Below, piece after piece: positions 1 through 8,544 of a DNA stretch of 64,000 bases; positions within the stretch are counted from its first letter, which is position 1, and each line of letters begins with the position of its first letter. Both the position numbers and the translations under genes were made by a program. The notes beneath the pieces were generated by a model that had not been told where the DNA came from, made no database searches, and saw only the letters and a program-made list of their open reading frames with translations. The stretch is from Mycolicibacterium phlei (GTDB lineage: Bacteria; Actinomycetota; Actinomycetes; Mycobacteriales; Mycobacteriaceae), in the NCBI RefSeq assembly GCF_001583415.1, contig NZ_CP014475.1, positions 5,084,001 through 5,148,000 of the forward strand, written 5' to 3'.

Positions 1-378
1 CAGGCCGACCATCTCCAGCATCTCGGCTGCCCGGGATAAGCGCTGCGCCTTGGCTTTTCCGCGCATCTTCAGCCCGAACGCCACGTTGTCGAGCACGGTC
101 AGGTGCGGGAACAGGCTGTAGGCCTGAAACACCATGCCCATATCGCGCTTGTTGGCGGGCACGTTGCTGATGTCGCGGCCGCCGACGCGCACCGTGCCCG
201 AGGTGGCGGTGTCCAGGCCGGCCAGGATGCGCAGCGCGGTGGTCTTCCCGCAGCCCGACGGGCCCAGCAGCGCAACCAGTTCCCCGGGTTCGATGTGCAG
301 CGTCAGCCCGTCGAGCGCCTTCACCTGCCCGTAGACCCGGGTCAGATCGTTGAGTTCGACGGCGACTCCGTCGGTCAT
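1..378 (-). CDS. ABC importer ATP-binding protein (partial, N-terminal part)
   Basis: ATPase subunit that would power the importer encoded just upstream. Reading in from the start codon, the protein begins MTDGVAVELNDLTRVYGQVKALDGL and carries a complete Walker A motif (LLGPSGCGKTT, about residues 38-48) followed by a Q-loop region (MGMVFQAYSLFPHLTVLDNV). The left window edge removes the signature motif, Walker B and any C-terminal regulatory domain. The ATG at 378 overlaps the permease stop (ATGA), so it is the last gene of a coupled operon. The sequence is of the PotA/FbpC class used by polyamine, iron(III) and phosphonate importers. The substrate cannot be told from what is visible. Confidence 0.93.
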   Translation of the reverse strand, partial: MTDGVAVELNDLTRVYGQVKALDGLTLHIEPGELVALLGPSGCGKTTALRILAGLDTATSGTVRVGGRDISNVPANKRDMGMVFQAYSLFPHLTVLDNVAFGLKMRGKAKAQRLSRAAEMLEMVGL

Positions 379-1157
379 ACGGTCACTCCTTGAACCTTGC
401 GGCGCCCGCGAGTGACGAGCGACAGCACCAGCAGAAGCACGAACGCCAACAGCAACACCGCCAGCGACGCCGCCACCGATGTCGGGCCGTCGGACTTGCC
501 GATCAGCACGATCTGCACCTGCAGCGTCTCGTACCCGATCAGCGACGCGATCGTGTACTCGCCGAGCACCACGGCGATCGAGATGAACGCCGCCGACAGG
601 ATGCCCGACCAGATGTTGGGCACCACCACCCGCACGATCGTGGTGATCCAGCCGGCACCCAGCGACCGCGCCGCCTCGGTCAGCGTCTGCAGGTCGATCG
701 ACGACAGCGCGGCATCCAGCGCCCGGTACGCGAACGGCAGCACCAGCACGATGTAGACGAACGTCAGCGTCAGCGCCGACTCGCCGAAGAAGTACGTCAC
801 CCACAGGTACACGTTGCGCAGGCCGACGACGATCACCAGCGCGGGAATCGTCAACGGCAGCAAGCACAGAAACTCCACCAGACCCCTGGCCCACGGCGCG
901 CGCAGCCGCACCCAGATCATGGTGGGCAGCAGCAGGACCAGCATCGCCAGCACGGTCAGCACCGCCAGCATCAGCGACACCAGGATGGCGTGGTACAGCG
1001 CGTCGTCGGCGACGAGGTTGGCCCACGCCTGCAGCGTGCGCCCGCCGGAGATCAGGTTGCGGGTGGAGAAGTCGGCCATCGCGTAGAGCGGGAACAGGAA
1101 GAAGAACCCGAACAGCACCCACAGCAGGCCGCGAATCACCTTGTTGCCGACACTCAT
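375..1157 (-). CDS. ABC importer permease, second inner-membrane subunit
   Basis: Integral membrane permease of a binding-protein-dependent importer, about 260 residues with six likely membrane segments. The EAA loop that contacts the ATPase is visible (EAARSLGAGWITTIVRVVVP). I chose the ATG at 1157 because it forms an ATGA overlap with the upstream permease stop and has GAGGTGG five bases upstream. A GTG at 1166 is also in frame, but it lies inside that ribosome binding site. It pairs with the permease at 1154-2014 in the PotC/PhnV type of arrangement. Substrate unknown. Confidence 0.92.
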   Translation of the reverse strand: MSVGNKVIRGLLWVLFGFFFLFPLYAMADFSTRNLISGGRTLQAWANLVADDALYHAILVSLMLAVLTVLAMLVLLLPTMIWVRLRAPWARGLVEFLCLLPLTIPALVIVVGLRNVYLWVTYFFGESALTLTFVYIVLVLPFAYRALDAALSSIDLQTLTEAARSLGAGWITTIVRVVVPNIWSGILSAAFISIAVVLGEYTIASLIGYETLQVQIVLIGKSDGPTSVAASLAVLLLAFVLLLVLSLVTRGRRKVQGVTV

Positions 1158-2014
1158 TTGAGCCACCTCGCGGTGCGGCGCACCAGGGCGTTGTAGGCCA
1201 CCATCACCACCGCGACGACGACGATCATCTCCAGCGCCAGCGCGTAGGCGAACCCGGACTGGCCGAGCACCACCTCACTGGTCAGCGCGGCCCGGATCAG
1301 CAGCGGCACGATCGGGCTGCCCTGACTGACCAGTGCGGCCGCCGTCGCGTAGGCGGCGAACGCGTTGGCGAACAGCAACAGTGCCGAGCCGAGAAACGCC
1401 GGGGTCAGCAGCGGCACCGCCACCTCGCGGAAGTACTGCCAGCGTGTCGCACCCAGGCTGACCGCCGCCTCCCGCCACTGCTCGCGCAGGCCTTCCAGCG
1501 CGGGCACGAACACGATCACCATCAGCGGGATCTGGAAGTACGTGTACACCAGGATCAGCCCGGTCAGCCCGTACAGCCAGCCCGACCCGGCGAGGTTGAA
1601 CCCGAACAACTGCTGGATCCACAGCGTCAGCACACCGTTGAGGCCGATCGTCGCGAGGAACGCGAAAGCCAGTGCCACACCGCCGAACTGGGCCAGCACA
1701 CTGCACAGTGACAGCACCGCGCGGCGCACCATCGACGTCGGCGGGCTGGACACGATGAGCCAGGACAACACCGCGCCGAACACCGCGCCGATCAGCGCGG
1801 TGCTGCCCGACAGGATCACGCTCTTGGCCAGTGCCGACAGCGCCGCCCCGCTGAACAGCGCCTCGATGCGCGCCAGCGAGAACGCGCCGTCGACGATGAA
1901 CGCGTTGACGATCACCGTGACCGTGGGCACGACGAGGAAGATCACCACCACGGCCAGGAACGGCAGCAGCGGCAACGACGACAACGTCGTCGCGCGCAGC
2001 CTTTTGCGGTCCAT
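1154..2014 (-). CDS. ABC importer permease, first inner-membrane subunit
   Basis: Integral membrane permease of 286 residues, with a first membrane segment near residues 15-40 and several more after it. The EAA motif reads REAAVSLGATRWQYFREVAVP. It lies 12 bases after the substrate-binding lipoprotein gene and overlaps the next permease by four bases, so two different permeases form the membrane channel. This heterodimeric layout is usual for polyamine, iron(III) or 2-aminoethylphosphonate importers. The sequence alone does not choose between them. Confidence 0.92.
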   Translation of the reverse strand: MDRKRLRATTLSSLPLLPFLAVVVIFLVVPTVTVIVNAFIVDGAFSLARIEALFSGAALSALAKSVILSGSTALIGAVFGAVLSWLIVSSPPTSMVRRAVLSLCSVLAQFGGVALAFAFLATIGLNGVLTLWIQQLFGFNLAGSGWLYGLTGLILVYTYFQIPLMVIVFVPALEGLREQWREAAVSLGATRWQYFREVAVPLLTPAFLGSALLLFANAFAAYATAAALVSQGSPIVPLLIRAALTSEVVLGQSGFAYALALEMIVVVAVVMVAYNALVRRTARWLK

Positions 2015-2026
2015 CGGCCGGGCCGA

Positions 2027-3157
2027 TCAGCCTACGGCCGCGGCCCAGTGCTCGGCCAGGTACTGCTGCGCCTTCTCGGTCTGCTCCGGGGTGGGCACCG
2101 TCACCGGGCCGTCGATCACCGGGATCGCGTCCTTGACCGCCGGGTCCAGGGTGCCGTCCTCGGCCATCACGTCGGCGCGCACCGGGCGCACCCCACCGGC
2201 GGCGAACAGGTTCTGGCCCTCGTCGCTGTAGAGGAACTCCTGCCACAGTCGCGCGGCCGCCGGATGCGGGGCGTCCTTGTTGATCGCCTGGTAGTAGTAG
2301 CCGGCCACCGCGGGCGACGGCGGCACGATCACCTCCCAGGTGGGCAGCTTCTTGGTCTCGGCGGCGTTGGTGTAGTTCCAGTCGATGACCACCGGGGTCT
2401 GACCGGACTCGATGGTGGCCGGCGTCGGGTCGACCGGCAGGAAGTTGCCCGCGTCGGCGAGCTTGCGGAAGAACTCCACACCGGGCGCGATGTCGTCGGC
2501 CGAACCGCCCTGGGCCAGCGCGACCATCATCACGCCGGAGAACGCCGCACCGGCCTGGGTCGGGTCACCGTTGAGCGCGACCTTGCCGCGGTACTCGGGC
2601 TTGAGCAGGTCGTCGACGGAGGTCACCGGCGGCACCTTGGCCGAGTCGAAGCCGATCGACATGTAGCCGCCGTAGTCGTTGACCCACCGGCCCTCGGGAT
2701 CCTTGTACGCCTGCGGGATGTCGTCGAAGTTGGCGACCTTGTACGGGGCGAACATGTCGACGTTGGCCAGCGCGACGGACTGGCCCAGGTCGAACACGTC
2801 GGGTGCGCTGCTGCGGCCCTTCTGCTGGTTGGCGGCGTTGATCTCGTCCTGGCTGGAGGCGTCGGGCTGCGCCGAGTTCACCTTGATGCCGTACTTGTCC
2901 GAGAACGCCTTGATGATCTCGCCGTAGTTGGCCCAATCGGGCGGCAGCGCAATCACATTGAGCTCGCCCTCGGCCTTGGCGGCCTCGATCAGGCCGTCCA
3001 TGCCACCGAAGTCCTCGGCGGAGGTGGCCTCGGCGGCCTTCACCCCGGATGCCGTCTCACCGCCGCCGTCGTTCTTCTCGGGTGGCGCGCAGGCGATCGA
3101 ACCCGCAAGCAGCAGAGCGGATGCGGCGGACGCCGCGGCGAGACGGTTGAGTTTCAT
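2027..3157 (-). CDS. ABC importer substrate-binding lipoprotein
   Basis: Periplasmic-face binding protein of 376 residues that delivers substrate to the two permeases downstream. It starts with a lipoprotein signal (MKLNRLAAASAASALLLAGSIAC) with lipid attachment at the Cys near residue 23. The mature part has features of the PotD/AfuA-like bacterial extracellular solute-binding fold (VFDLGQSVALANVDMFAPY, VVIDWNYTNAAE, and a closing stretch YLAEHWAAAVG). It is the first gene of the four-gene operon. The 180 bases between it and the divergent gene at 3341 must hold the operon promoter, but I could not assign it with confidence. Substrate unknown. Confidence 0.92.
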   Translation of the reverse strand: MKLNRLAAASAASALLLAGSIACAPPEKNDGGGETASGVKAAEATSAEDFGGMDGLIEAAKAEGELNVIALPPDWANYGEIIKAFSDKYGIKVNSAQPDASSQDEINAANQQKGRSSAPDVFDLGQSVALANVDMFAPYKVANFDDIPQAYKDPEGRWVNDYGGYMSIGFDSAKVPPVTSVDDLLKPEYRGKVALNGDPTQAGAAFSGVMMVALAQGGSADDIAPGVEFFRKLADAGNFLPVDPTPATIESGQTPVVIDWNYTNAAETKKLPTWEVIVPPSPAVAGYYYQAINKDAPHPAAARLWQEFLYSDEGQNLFAAGGVRPVRADVMAEDGTLDPAVKDAIPVIDGPVTVPTPEQTEKAQQYLAEHWAAAVG

Positions 3158-3340
3158 GACCGTACCTTCCGATGGTCAAGTGGCGGTGCGGTGGCGCTCT
3201 GGTGACGGCCACCGGTCGCCGCGATGAATGAATCCATACGAGGCGTCCGAAACCCTATCGTGCCCGCGATCCGACCGCGCCGCTTCGCCCGAGTTTTCCC
3301 GACCCGACGTTAACGCAGGTCCCGGCGTTAGCATGCTCGT

Positions 3341-3886
3341 GTGGCGGAACGCGAAGCCTCGGGGGACTTCGACTACCTGTTCGACGACATCACCGATGCC
3401 GACGAGTCGGATGCCGCCGACGACTACGAGGCGCTGGACGTCATCCAGCCGGAGGTGTCGTTCGACGCGTTCAACGCCGAGACCTGGTATTTCGAGCCCG
3501 CACCGGTGCCCTGGTACCGCACGCGGCAGGCGATGAGCCTGCTGGTGGCGACGTCGGTCGCGGCGGCGGCGCTCGTCGTGTCGGGGGTGCTGCTGGCGTT
3601 CCGCGGCACCGGCGCCCCGGACGTCGAGCACGTCACCTCCGAGACACCCAGCGCGCAGACGTCGGTGGCGCCGCGACCGTCGTCGAGCCCGAGCAAGCCC
3701 CCGCCTCCGCCGCCGCCACCGCCGGAGACCTCGGAGGCGGCCCCGCCTCCGCCGCCGCCGGTTCAGACGCAGCGCCCGCGCAGCCCGTCGACGCGGCAGA
3801 GCCGCGCGCCCGAGCACAACGTCACCCGCACGCCGGTGACCCGGTCCCCGATCAGCGTCGCCCCGAACCGGCCCGCGCAGCGCTGA
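3341..3886 (+). CDS. Single-pass membrane protein with acidic N-terminus and proline-rich tail
   Basis: Not assigned to a named family. The 181-residue protein has an acidic cytoplasmic N-terminus (FDYLFDDITDADESDAAD), one membrane segment around residues 65-88 (MSLLVATSVAAAALVVSGVLLAF) and an outer segment rich in Pro, Ser and Thr with two poly-proline runs. It ends in a basic Arg/Thr/Pro stretch. The start is GTG at 3341. This layout is common among mycobacterial envelope proteins of unknown role, where proline-rich tails probably span the wall. It is transcribed away from the ABC operon. Confidence 0.8.
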   Translation: MAEREASGDFDYLFDDITDADESDAADDYEALDVIQPEVSFDAFNAETWYFEPAPVPWYRTRQAMSLLVATSVAAAALVVSGVLLAFRGTGAPDVEHVTSETPSAQTSVAPRPSSSPSKPPPPPPPPPETSEAAPPPPPPVQTQRPRSPSTRQSRAPEHNVTRTPVTRSPISVAPNRPAQR

Positions 3887-3929
3887 GGTCTCCCCGGCAC
3901 TAGGGCAGCTCCCGGAATAGGCTGGCCGC

Positions 3930-4337
3930 ATGCCCGAGTTCGATCCGGCCGCCGCGTTCGCCGCCGCGCCGGTCGCACGGCTGGCCACGGTCGGACCGCA
4001 GGGCGCCCCGCATCTGGTGCCGGTGGTGTTCGCCGCGCACGGCGACGTGGTCTACACCGCCGTCGACGCCAAGCGCAAGACCACCCAGCGACTGCGCAGG
4101 CTGGCCAACATCGAGGCCAACCCGCAGGTGAGCCTGCTGGTCGACCACTACGACGACGACTGGTCCCGGCTGTGGTGGGTACGCGCCGACGGGTACGCCG
4201 AGATCCACCACCGCGGTGAGGAATTGGCGACCGGATACACGCTGCTGCGGCAGAAGTACCCGCAGTACCAGCGCGTCGCGCTGGACGGCCCGGTGGTCAC
4301 CGTCGCGGTCGCCCGCTGGTCGTCCTGGCGCGCCTGA
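3930..4337 (+). CDS. PPOX-class F420-dependent oxidoreductase (TIGR03668-like)
   Basis: Small split-barrel flavin/deazaflavin enzyme of 135 residues. The opening FDPAAAFAAAPVARLATVGPQGAPHLVPVVFA is typical of the pyridoxamine-phosphate-oxidase-like fold, and the segment KRKTTQRLRRLANIEANPQVSLLVDHYDDDW matches the F420-binding subgroup as I know it from mycobacteria. These enzymes use reduced F420 or FMN to reduce varied substrates, and the natural substrate here is unknown. It sits alone between a membrane protein and EF-G2. The ATG at 3930 starts immediately at the conserved domain. Confidence 0.85.
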   Translation: MPEFDPAAAFAAAPVARLATVGPQGAPHLVPVVFAAHGDVVYTAVDAKRKTTQRLRRLANIEANPQVSLLVDHYDDDWSRLWWVRADGYAEIHHRGEELATGYTLLRQKYPQYQRVALDGPVVTVAVARWSSWRA

Positions 4338-4438
4338 ACCGATTTCGCCGTCCGCCCCTTGTGCTCGCCGCCGGGGAGGAGAATTGTGGTGTAGCACACA
4401 CTGCGGCGGCAGGGTGGCCGCCGCGGGGAGGGAACGTC

Positions 4439-6589
4439 ATGGCCGACAAGACGACAACTGCCCAGGGCGCCGGAGCCGTCCCCACCGCGGACAGTCCGGC
4501 CGCCATCCGCAATGTGGCTCTGGTGGGGCCGTCGGGTGGCGGGAAGACCACACTTGTCGAGGCGCTGCTCGTCGCGGCCGGCGTGCTCAGCAGGCCCGGA
4601 TCGGTGGCCGAGGGCACCACGGTCTGTGACTGCGACGAGGCTGAGATCGCCCAGCAGCGGTCGGTGGGGCTGGCGCTGGCGTCGCTGAAACACCAGGGCG
4701 TCAAGGTGAACCTGATCGACACCCCCGGGTACGCCGACTTCGTCGGGGAGCTGCGGGCCGGGCTGCGGGCGGCGGACTGCGCGCTGTTCGTCGTCGCCGC
4801 CAACGAGGGCGTCGACGAACCGACCCGGTCGCTGTGGGCGGAGTGCGACCAGGTCGGCATGCCGCGCGCGGTGGTGATCACCAAGCTCGACCACGCCCGC
4901 GCCAGCTACGACAACGCGCTGGCCGAGGCGCAGCGGGCGTTCGGGGACAAGGTGCTGCCGCTGTACGTGCCCGCCGACACCCCGTGCAGCGGGCTGATCG
5001 GGCTGCTCACGCAGAGCCACTACGAGTACGCCGACGGCCGGCGCGTGGCCACCCACGCACCGGACGGCTCCTACGCGGACATGATCGCCGAGCATCGCGG
5101 CAGCCTGATCGAGGGCATCATCGAGGAGTCCGAGGACGAGACGCTGATGGACCGCTACCTCGCCGGTGAGCAGATCGACGAGGCCGCGCTGATCGCCGAT
5201 CTCGAGAAGGCCGTCGTGCGCGCCTCGTTCTTCCCGGTGATCCCCGTCTGCAGCGCCACCGGCGTCGGCACCATGGAGCTGCTCGAGATCATCACCGCCG
5301 GTTTCCCGCCGCCGTCGGAACATCCGCTGCCCGAGGTGTTCACCCCGCAGGGCAAGGCGCACGAGAAGCCGCCGTGCGACCCGGGGGCGCCGCTGCTGGC
5401 GGAGGTCGTCAAGACCACCTCCGACCCGTACGTGGGCCGGCTCTCGCTGGTGCGGGTGTTCTCCGGCACCATCACCCCGGACTCGACTCTGCATGTGTCC
5501 GGGCACTTCTCGTCGTTCTTCGGCACCAATGGTGGCTCGCACGCCGACCACGACGAGGACGAGCGGATCGGGTCGCTGAGCTTCCCGCTCGGCAAGCAGC
5601 AACGGCCGGCGCCGTCGGTGATCGCCGGGGACATCGCCGCGATCGGCCGGCTCAGCCACGCCGAGACCGGTGACACCCTGTCGGACCGGGCCGAGCCGCT
5701 GGTGCTCAAACCGTGGACCATGCCGGAACCGTTGCTGCCCATCGCGGTTGCGCCGCGGGCGAAGTCCGACGAGGACAAGCTGTCGGTCGGTCTGCAGCGA
5801 CTGGCGGCCGAGGACCCGACGCTGCGCATCGAGCAGAACCCGGAGACCCACCAGATCGTGCTGTGGACGATGGGTGAGGCGCACGCCAACGTCGTGCTCG
5901 ACGCGCTGTCCCGGCGCTACGGGGTGGCGGTGGACACCGTCGACGTGCGCATCCCGCTGCGGGAGACGTTCGGCGGCAAGGCCCGCGGTCACGGCCGCCA
6001 CGTCAAGCAGTCCGGTGGGCACGGCCAGTACGCGGTGTGCGACATCGAGGTGGAACCGCTGCCGGAGGGATCCGGGTTCGAGTTCGTCGACAAGGTGGTC
6101 GGCGGGGCGGTTCCGCGCCAGTTCATCCCGAGCGTCGAGAAGGGGGTGCGGGCGCAGATGGAGAAGGGCGTGGCGGCCGGCTATCCCGTCGTCGACATCC
6201 GCGTCACGCTGGTCGACGGCAAGGCGCACAGCGTCGACTCGTCGGACTTCGCGTTCCAGACGGCGGGTGCGCTGGCGCTGCGGGATGCGGCCGCGGCCGC
6301 CACGATCAGCCTGCTCGAACCCGTCGACGAGGTGACGGTGCTGGTGCCGGAGGACTTCGTGGGCGCGGTGATGGGCGACCTGGCAGCCCGGCGCGGCCGG
6401 GTGCTGGGCACCGACATGGTCGACGGCGGCCGCACGGCGATCAGGGCGGAGATCCCGCAGGTCGAACTCACCCGCTACGCCATCGATCTGCGGTCGCTGG
6501 CGCACGGTGCGGGGACGTTCACCCGCAGGTTCGCCCGCTACGATCCGATGCCCGACCACGCGGCGGCGAAGGTGCTCGCACCGGCCTGA
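4439..6589 (+). CDS. fusA2: Elongation factor G-like GTPase EF-G2
   Basis: Second, non-canonical EF-G of mycobacteria, about 716 residues. The G domain has the P-loop GPSGGGKTT (residues 30-38), the DTPGYADF switch and TKLDHA for guanine recognition. Later segments match the EF-G domains (RETFGGKARGHGRHVKQSGGHGQYAVCDIEVEPL in domain IV; LEPVDEVTVLVPEDFVGAVMGDLAARRG in domain V). Compared with canonical EF-G the P-loop is altered (PSGGGKT rather than HIDAGKT). I took the ATG at 4439, which has a GGGGAGGGA ribosome binding site, over an upstream in-frame start. Known EF-G2 proteins bind GTP but do not replace EF-G in translocation, so a regulatory or stress role is likelier. Confidence 0.93.
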   Translation: MADKTTTAQGAGAVPTADSPAAIRNVALVGPSGGGKTTLVEALLVAAGVLSRPGSVAEGTTVCDCDEAEIAQQRSVGLALASLKHQGVKVNLIDTPGYADFVGELRAGLRAADCALFVVAANEGVDEPTRSLWAECDQVGMPRAVVITKLDHARASYDNALAEAQRAFGDKVLPLYVPADTPCSGLIGLLTQSHYEYADGRRVATHAPDGSYADMIAEHRGSLIEGIIEESEDETLMDRYLAGEQIDEAALIADLEKAVVRASFFPVIPVCSATGVGTMELLEIITAGFPPPSEHPLPEVFTPQGKAHEKPPCDPGAPLLAEVVKTTSDPYVGRLSLVRVFSGTITPDSTLHVSGHFSSFFGTNGGSHADHDEDERIGSLSFPLGKQQRPAPSVIAGDIAAIGRLSHAETGDTLSDRAEPLVLKPWTMPEPLLPIAVAPRAKSDEDKLSVGLQRLAAEDPTLRIEQNPETHQIVLWTMGEAHANVVLDALSRRYGVAVDTVDVRIPLRETFGGKARGHGRHVKQSGGHGQYAVCDIEVEPLPEGSGFEFVDKVVGGAVPRQFIPSVEKGVRAQMEKGVAAGYPVVDIRVTLVDGKAHSVDSSDFAFQTAGALALRDAAAAATISLLEPVDEVTVLVPEDFVGAVMGDLAARRGRVLGTDMVDGGRTAIRAEIPQVELTRYAIDLRSLAHGAGTFTRRFARYDPMPDHAAAKVLAPA

Positions 6590-6622
6590 CGGGTGCCTGG
6601 CCCCGGCGCCCTGCTGTTCCAG

Positions 6623-7351
6623 TCACCTCGACGGGTCGCCGCGCCAACTGAAACTGTTGACGTATTTGCCCATGTCCAAAGCGATCTGCAGATTCGCCCC
6701 GGACGGTTTGCCGAACCCGAAGTCGGGGCCGAACGCGTGGTAGGGGCCGACGGCGGCGGCCACCAGGGCCAGATCGTTCTTCACCGCGGCCATCACGATC
6801 ACCCGCATGCGCAGATAGCTGGCGTTGGCGCCCTGCGGCCAGCAGTCGGCGACCTCACCGTAGCCGGGCTGGTAGCCGACCATCGCGTTGGGGATCTCGT
6901 ACGCGGTGCGGGTGTCGGGAAACGTGCTGCGCACCAACTCCTTCGCGATCTCCTCCGGCGACCGTCCGGCCGCGGGCTCGCTGAACAGCTGAAGGGTGCC
7001 GCCGTCGCCGGCGAGGAAGTCCGCGGTCACCCCGTTCGGCTTCGTGGTCACCCGGTAGGCCGAGCCGGGCGCCGGATACGACACCGAGAACGAGCCGTCG
7101 GGGGCGGTGAACCGCGGATTGATCGACACCGGGGCGGCGCTCGGCGGGTGCCCGCAGTCCGGCGGGCAGATGTAGCGCACCGGCGGTTTGGCCATCCGCG
7201 CCGAAAGCCACAGCAGCGAGCCGGCGATCACCGCGATCACCACGAACCACGTCAGCACCAGCCCGGTGCGCGACGTGTGGCGGGGTTGCGGTGCCGCGTA
7301 GTCGCCCGCCGGCACCGCGTAACCGGGAAAGAACGTCGTCGGCGCGCTCAT
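6623..7351 (-). CDS. Membrane-anchored protein of unknown function, third gene of sedolisin operon
   Basis: The 242-residue protein has a short cytoplasmic N-terminus, one membrane segment (VLTWFVVIAVIAGSLLWL, about residues 32-49) and an external domain. That domain contains a YICPPDCGH motif, then a beta-rich stretch (FTAPDGSFSVSYPAPGSAYRV) and a conserved-looking C-terminal half with one Cys (VADCWPQG). I do not recognise a named family. Its ATG overlaps the stop of the zinc-ribbon membrane protein (ATGA), so it is translated together with that protein and the peptidase. Confidence 0.82.
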   Translation of the reverse strand: MSAPTTFFPGYAVPAGDYAAPQPRHTSRTGLVLTWFVVIAVIAGSLLWLSARMAKPPVRYICPPDCGHPPSAAPVSINPRFTAPDGSFSVSYPAPGSAYRVTTKPNGVTADFLAGDGGTLQLFSEPAAGRSPEEIAKELVRSTFPDTRTAYEIPNAMVGYQPGYGEVADCWPQGANASYLRMRVIVMAAVKNDLALVAAAVGPYHAFGPDFGFGKPSGANLQIALDMGKYVNSFSWRGDPSR

Positions 7352-8544
7352 GCGGTCCCCGGGTCACCGCGCACCGGACGCGCGCGCCGCCGCCACGTGC
7401 GCGACGTTCGCGACGACGCCCGCGTCGCCACCCCGCAGGCCGGACAGAATGCCATGTCGGGGACGACGTGACCGCAGTGGGTGCACAACAACGGTTCGTC
7501 GGAGCGGATCTCGTCGTGCGCCTCGTGCAGCAGCGCCAGATGAATCCCGATGCGCAACAACAACAGTGCGACGATCGCCAGCGCCAGGTACAGCACCAGC
7601 ATCAGCACCTGTGGGAAGTGCGCGACGTCGATCAGCCCCAGCCCGAGGTACACGGCCAGCACCGCCACCGCGAAACCGACCAGCATCGCCCGGACCACGC
7701 CGGGGTGCTGGTCGCGCTTGCTCGGCGGGCGGGTGAACCACAGTGCGGCGCCGATCAGCCCGCCCGTCGCGGCGGCGATCAGCGGCACCGCCAGCCCGCG
7801 GATCCCGGCCTCGACCAGCAGGCTCTCCATCGGCCGCCGGCTCACCACCCCAGTCCCGAACTGCGGAGCCAGCCGCGTCAACGTCGCCGCCGCGGTGAAC
7901 GTCAACGCCCCCACCACACCGATCATGAAGCCGTCCAACGACTCCCGCGTCACCGGCCGCGTCACCCGCACGATCACCGCGGGCAGCAGCATCAGCAGCA
8001 CCCCGCCCAGCGGGATGCCGATCCCGTCGCGCAGCAGCCGCGCACCGACGATCCCGGAGCCCAGCGCGATCTGATACGACCGCGCCACCATCGCACCGGT
8101 CAGCAGCACCCAGCCCACCCCGAGCACAACACCCAGCCCCACGGTCAGCGCGATCACGCCGACGGGGAAGTCGCGGAACGCATCCGACTCGCGCAGATAG
8201 AGCAGGTACAGCAGCGGCAGCCCGAGCGCGGCGACCGTAACCAGGGCGGCGGGCAGCCGCAGCAGTGTGCACGCCACCAGCGCGACGACCAGCACCAGCA
8301 GCCCGAGCCGGAACGCGGTGCGCGACCTCTGCGGCAGATGCGGGAACAGCGAACTGGCCAGCGACGGCTGCAGCAGGTGTTCCTCGGGTGCGGCACCGAA
8401 GTCCCGCAGCCGCAACCAGTCCGGGCCCTCCCGCTTGCGCGGCGTCAGGTGGCACCCGCACAGCCCGCAGTAGTTGCCCGCGGGCACATCGACCTTGCAG
8501 ACCCGGCATTCGGCGGTCGGCACGCGGTCGTCCTCGGTGCTCAT
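7348..8544 (-). CDS. Polytopic membrane protein with N- and C-terminal zinc ribbons
   Basis: The 398-residue protein has a CxxC-x9-CxxC zinc ribbon at residues 13-30 (CRVCKVDVPAGNYCGLC), then roughly eight membrane segments. A second ribbon (CTHCGHVVPDMAFCPAC) lies after the last membrane segment, near residue 360. A basic tail rich in Arg follows. No catalytic motif is visible, so a scaffold, sensor or transport-associated role is possible. It is the middle gene of a coupled trio: its ATG overlaps the peptidase stop, and its stop overlaps the ATG of the next gene. Confidence 0.82.
   Translation of the reverse strand: MSTEDDRVPTAECRVCKVDVPAGNYCGLCGCHLTPRKREGPDWLRLRDFGAAPEEHLLQPSLASSLFPHLPQRSRTAFRLGLLVLVVALVACTLLRLPAALVTVAALGLPLLYLLYLRESDAFRDFPVGVIALTVGLGVVLGVGWVLLTGAMVARSYQIALGSGIVGARLLRDGIGIPLGGVLLMLLPAVIVRVTRPVTRESLDGFMIGVVGALTFTAAATLTRLAPQFGTGVVSRRPMESLLVEAGIRGLAVPLIAAATGGLIGAALWFTRPPSKRDQHPGVVRAMLVGFAVAVLAVYLGLGLIDVAHFPQVLMLVLYLALAIVALLLLRIGIHLALLHEAHDEIRSDEPLLCTHCGHVVPDMAFCPACGVATRASSRTSRTWRRRARPVRGDPGTA

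Noticed and set aside
4148..6559. 803-codon open frame on the minus strand
   Set aside because: It lies opposite the EF-G2 gene, has low-complexity Arg/His/Asp composition and no family features; it is a GC-driven shadow.
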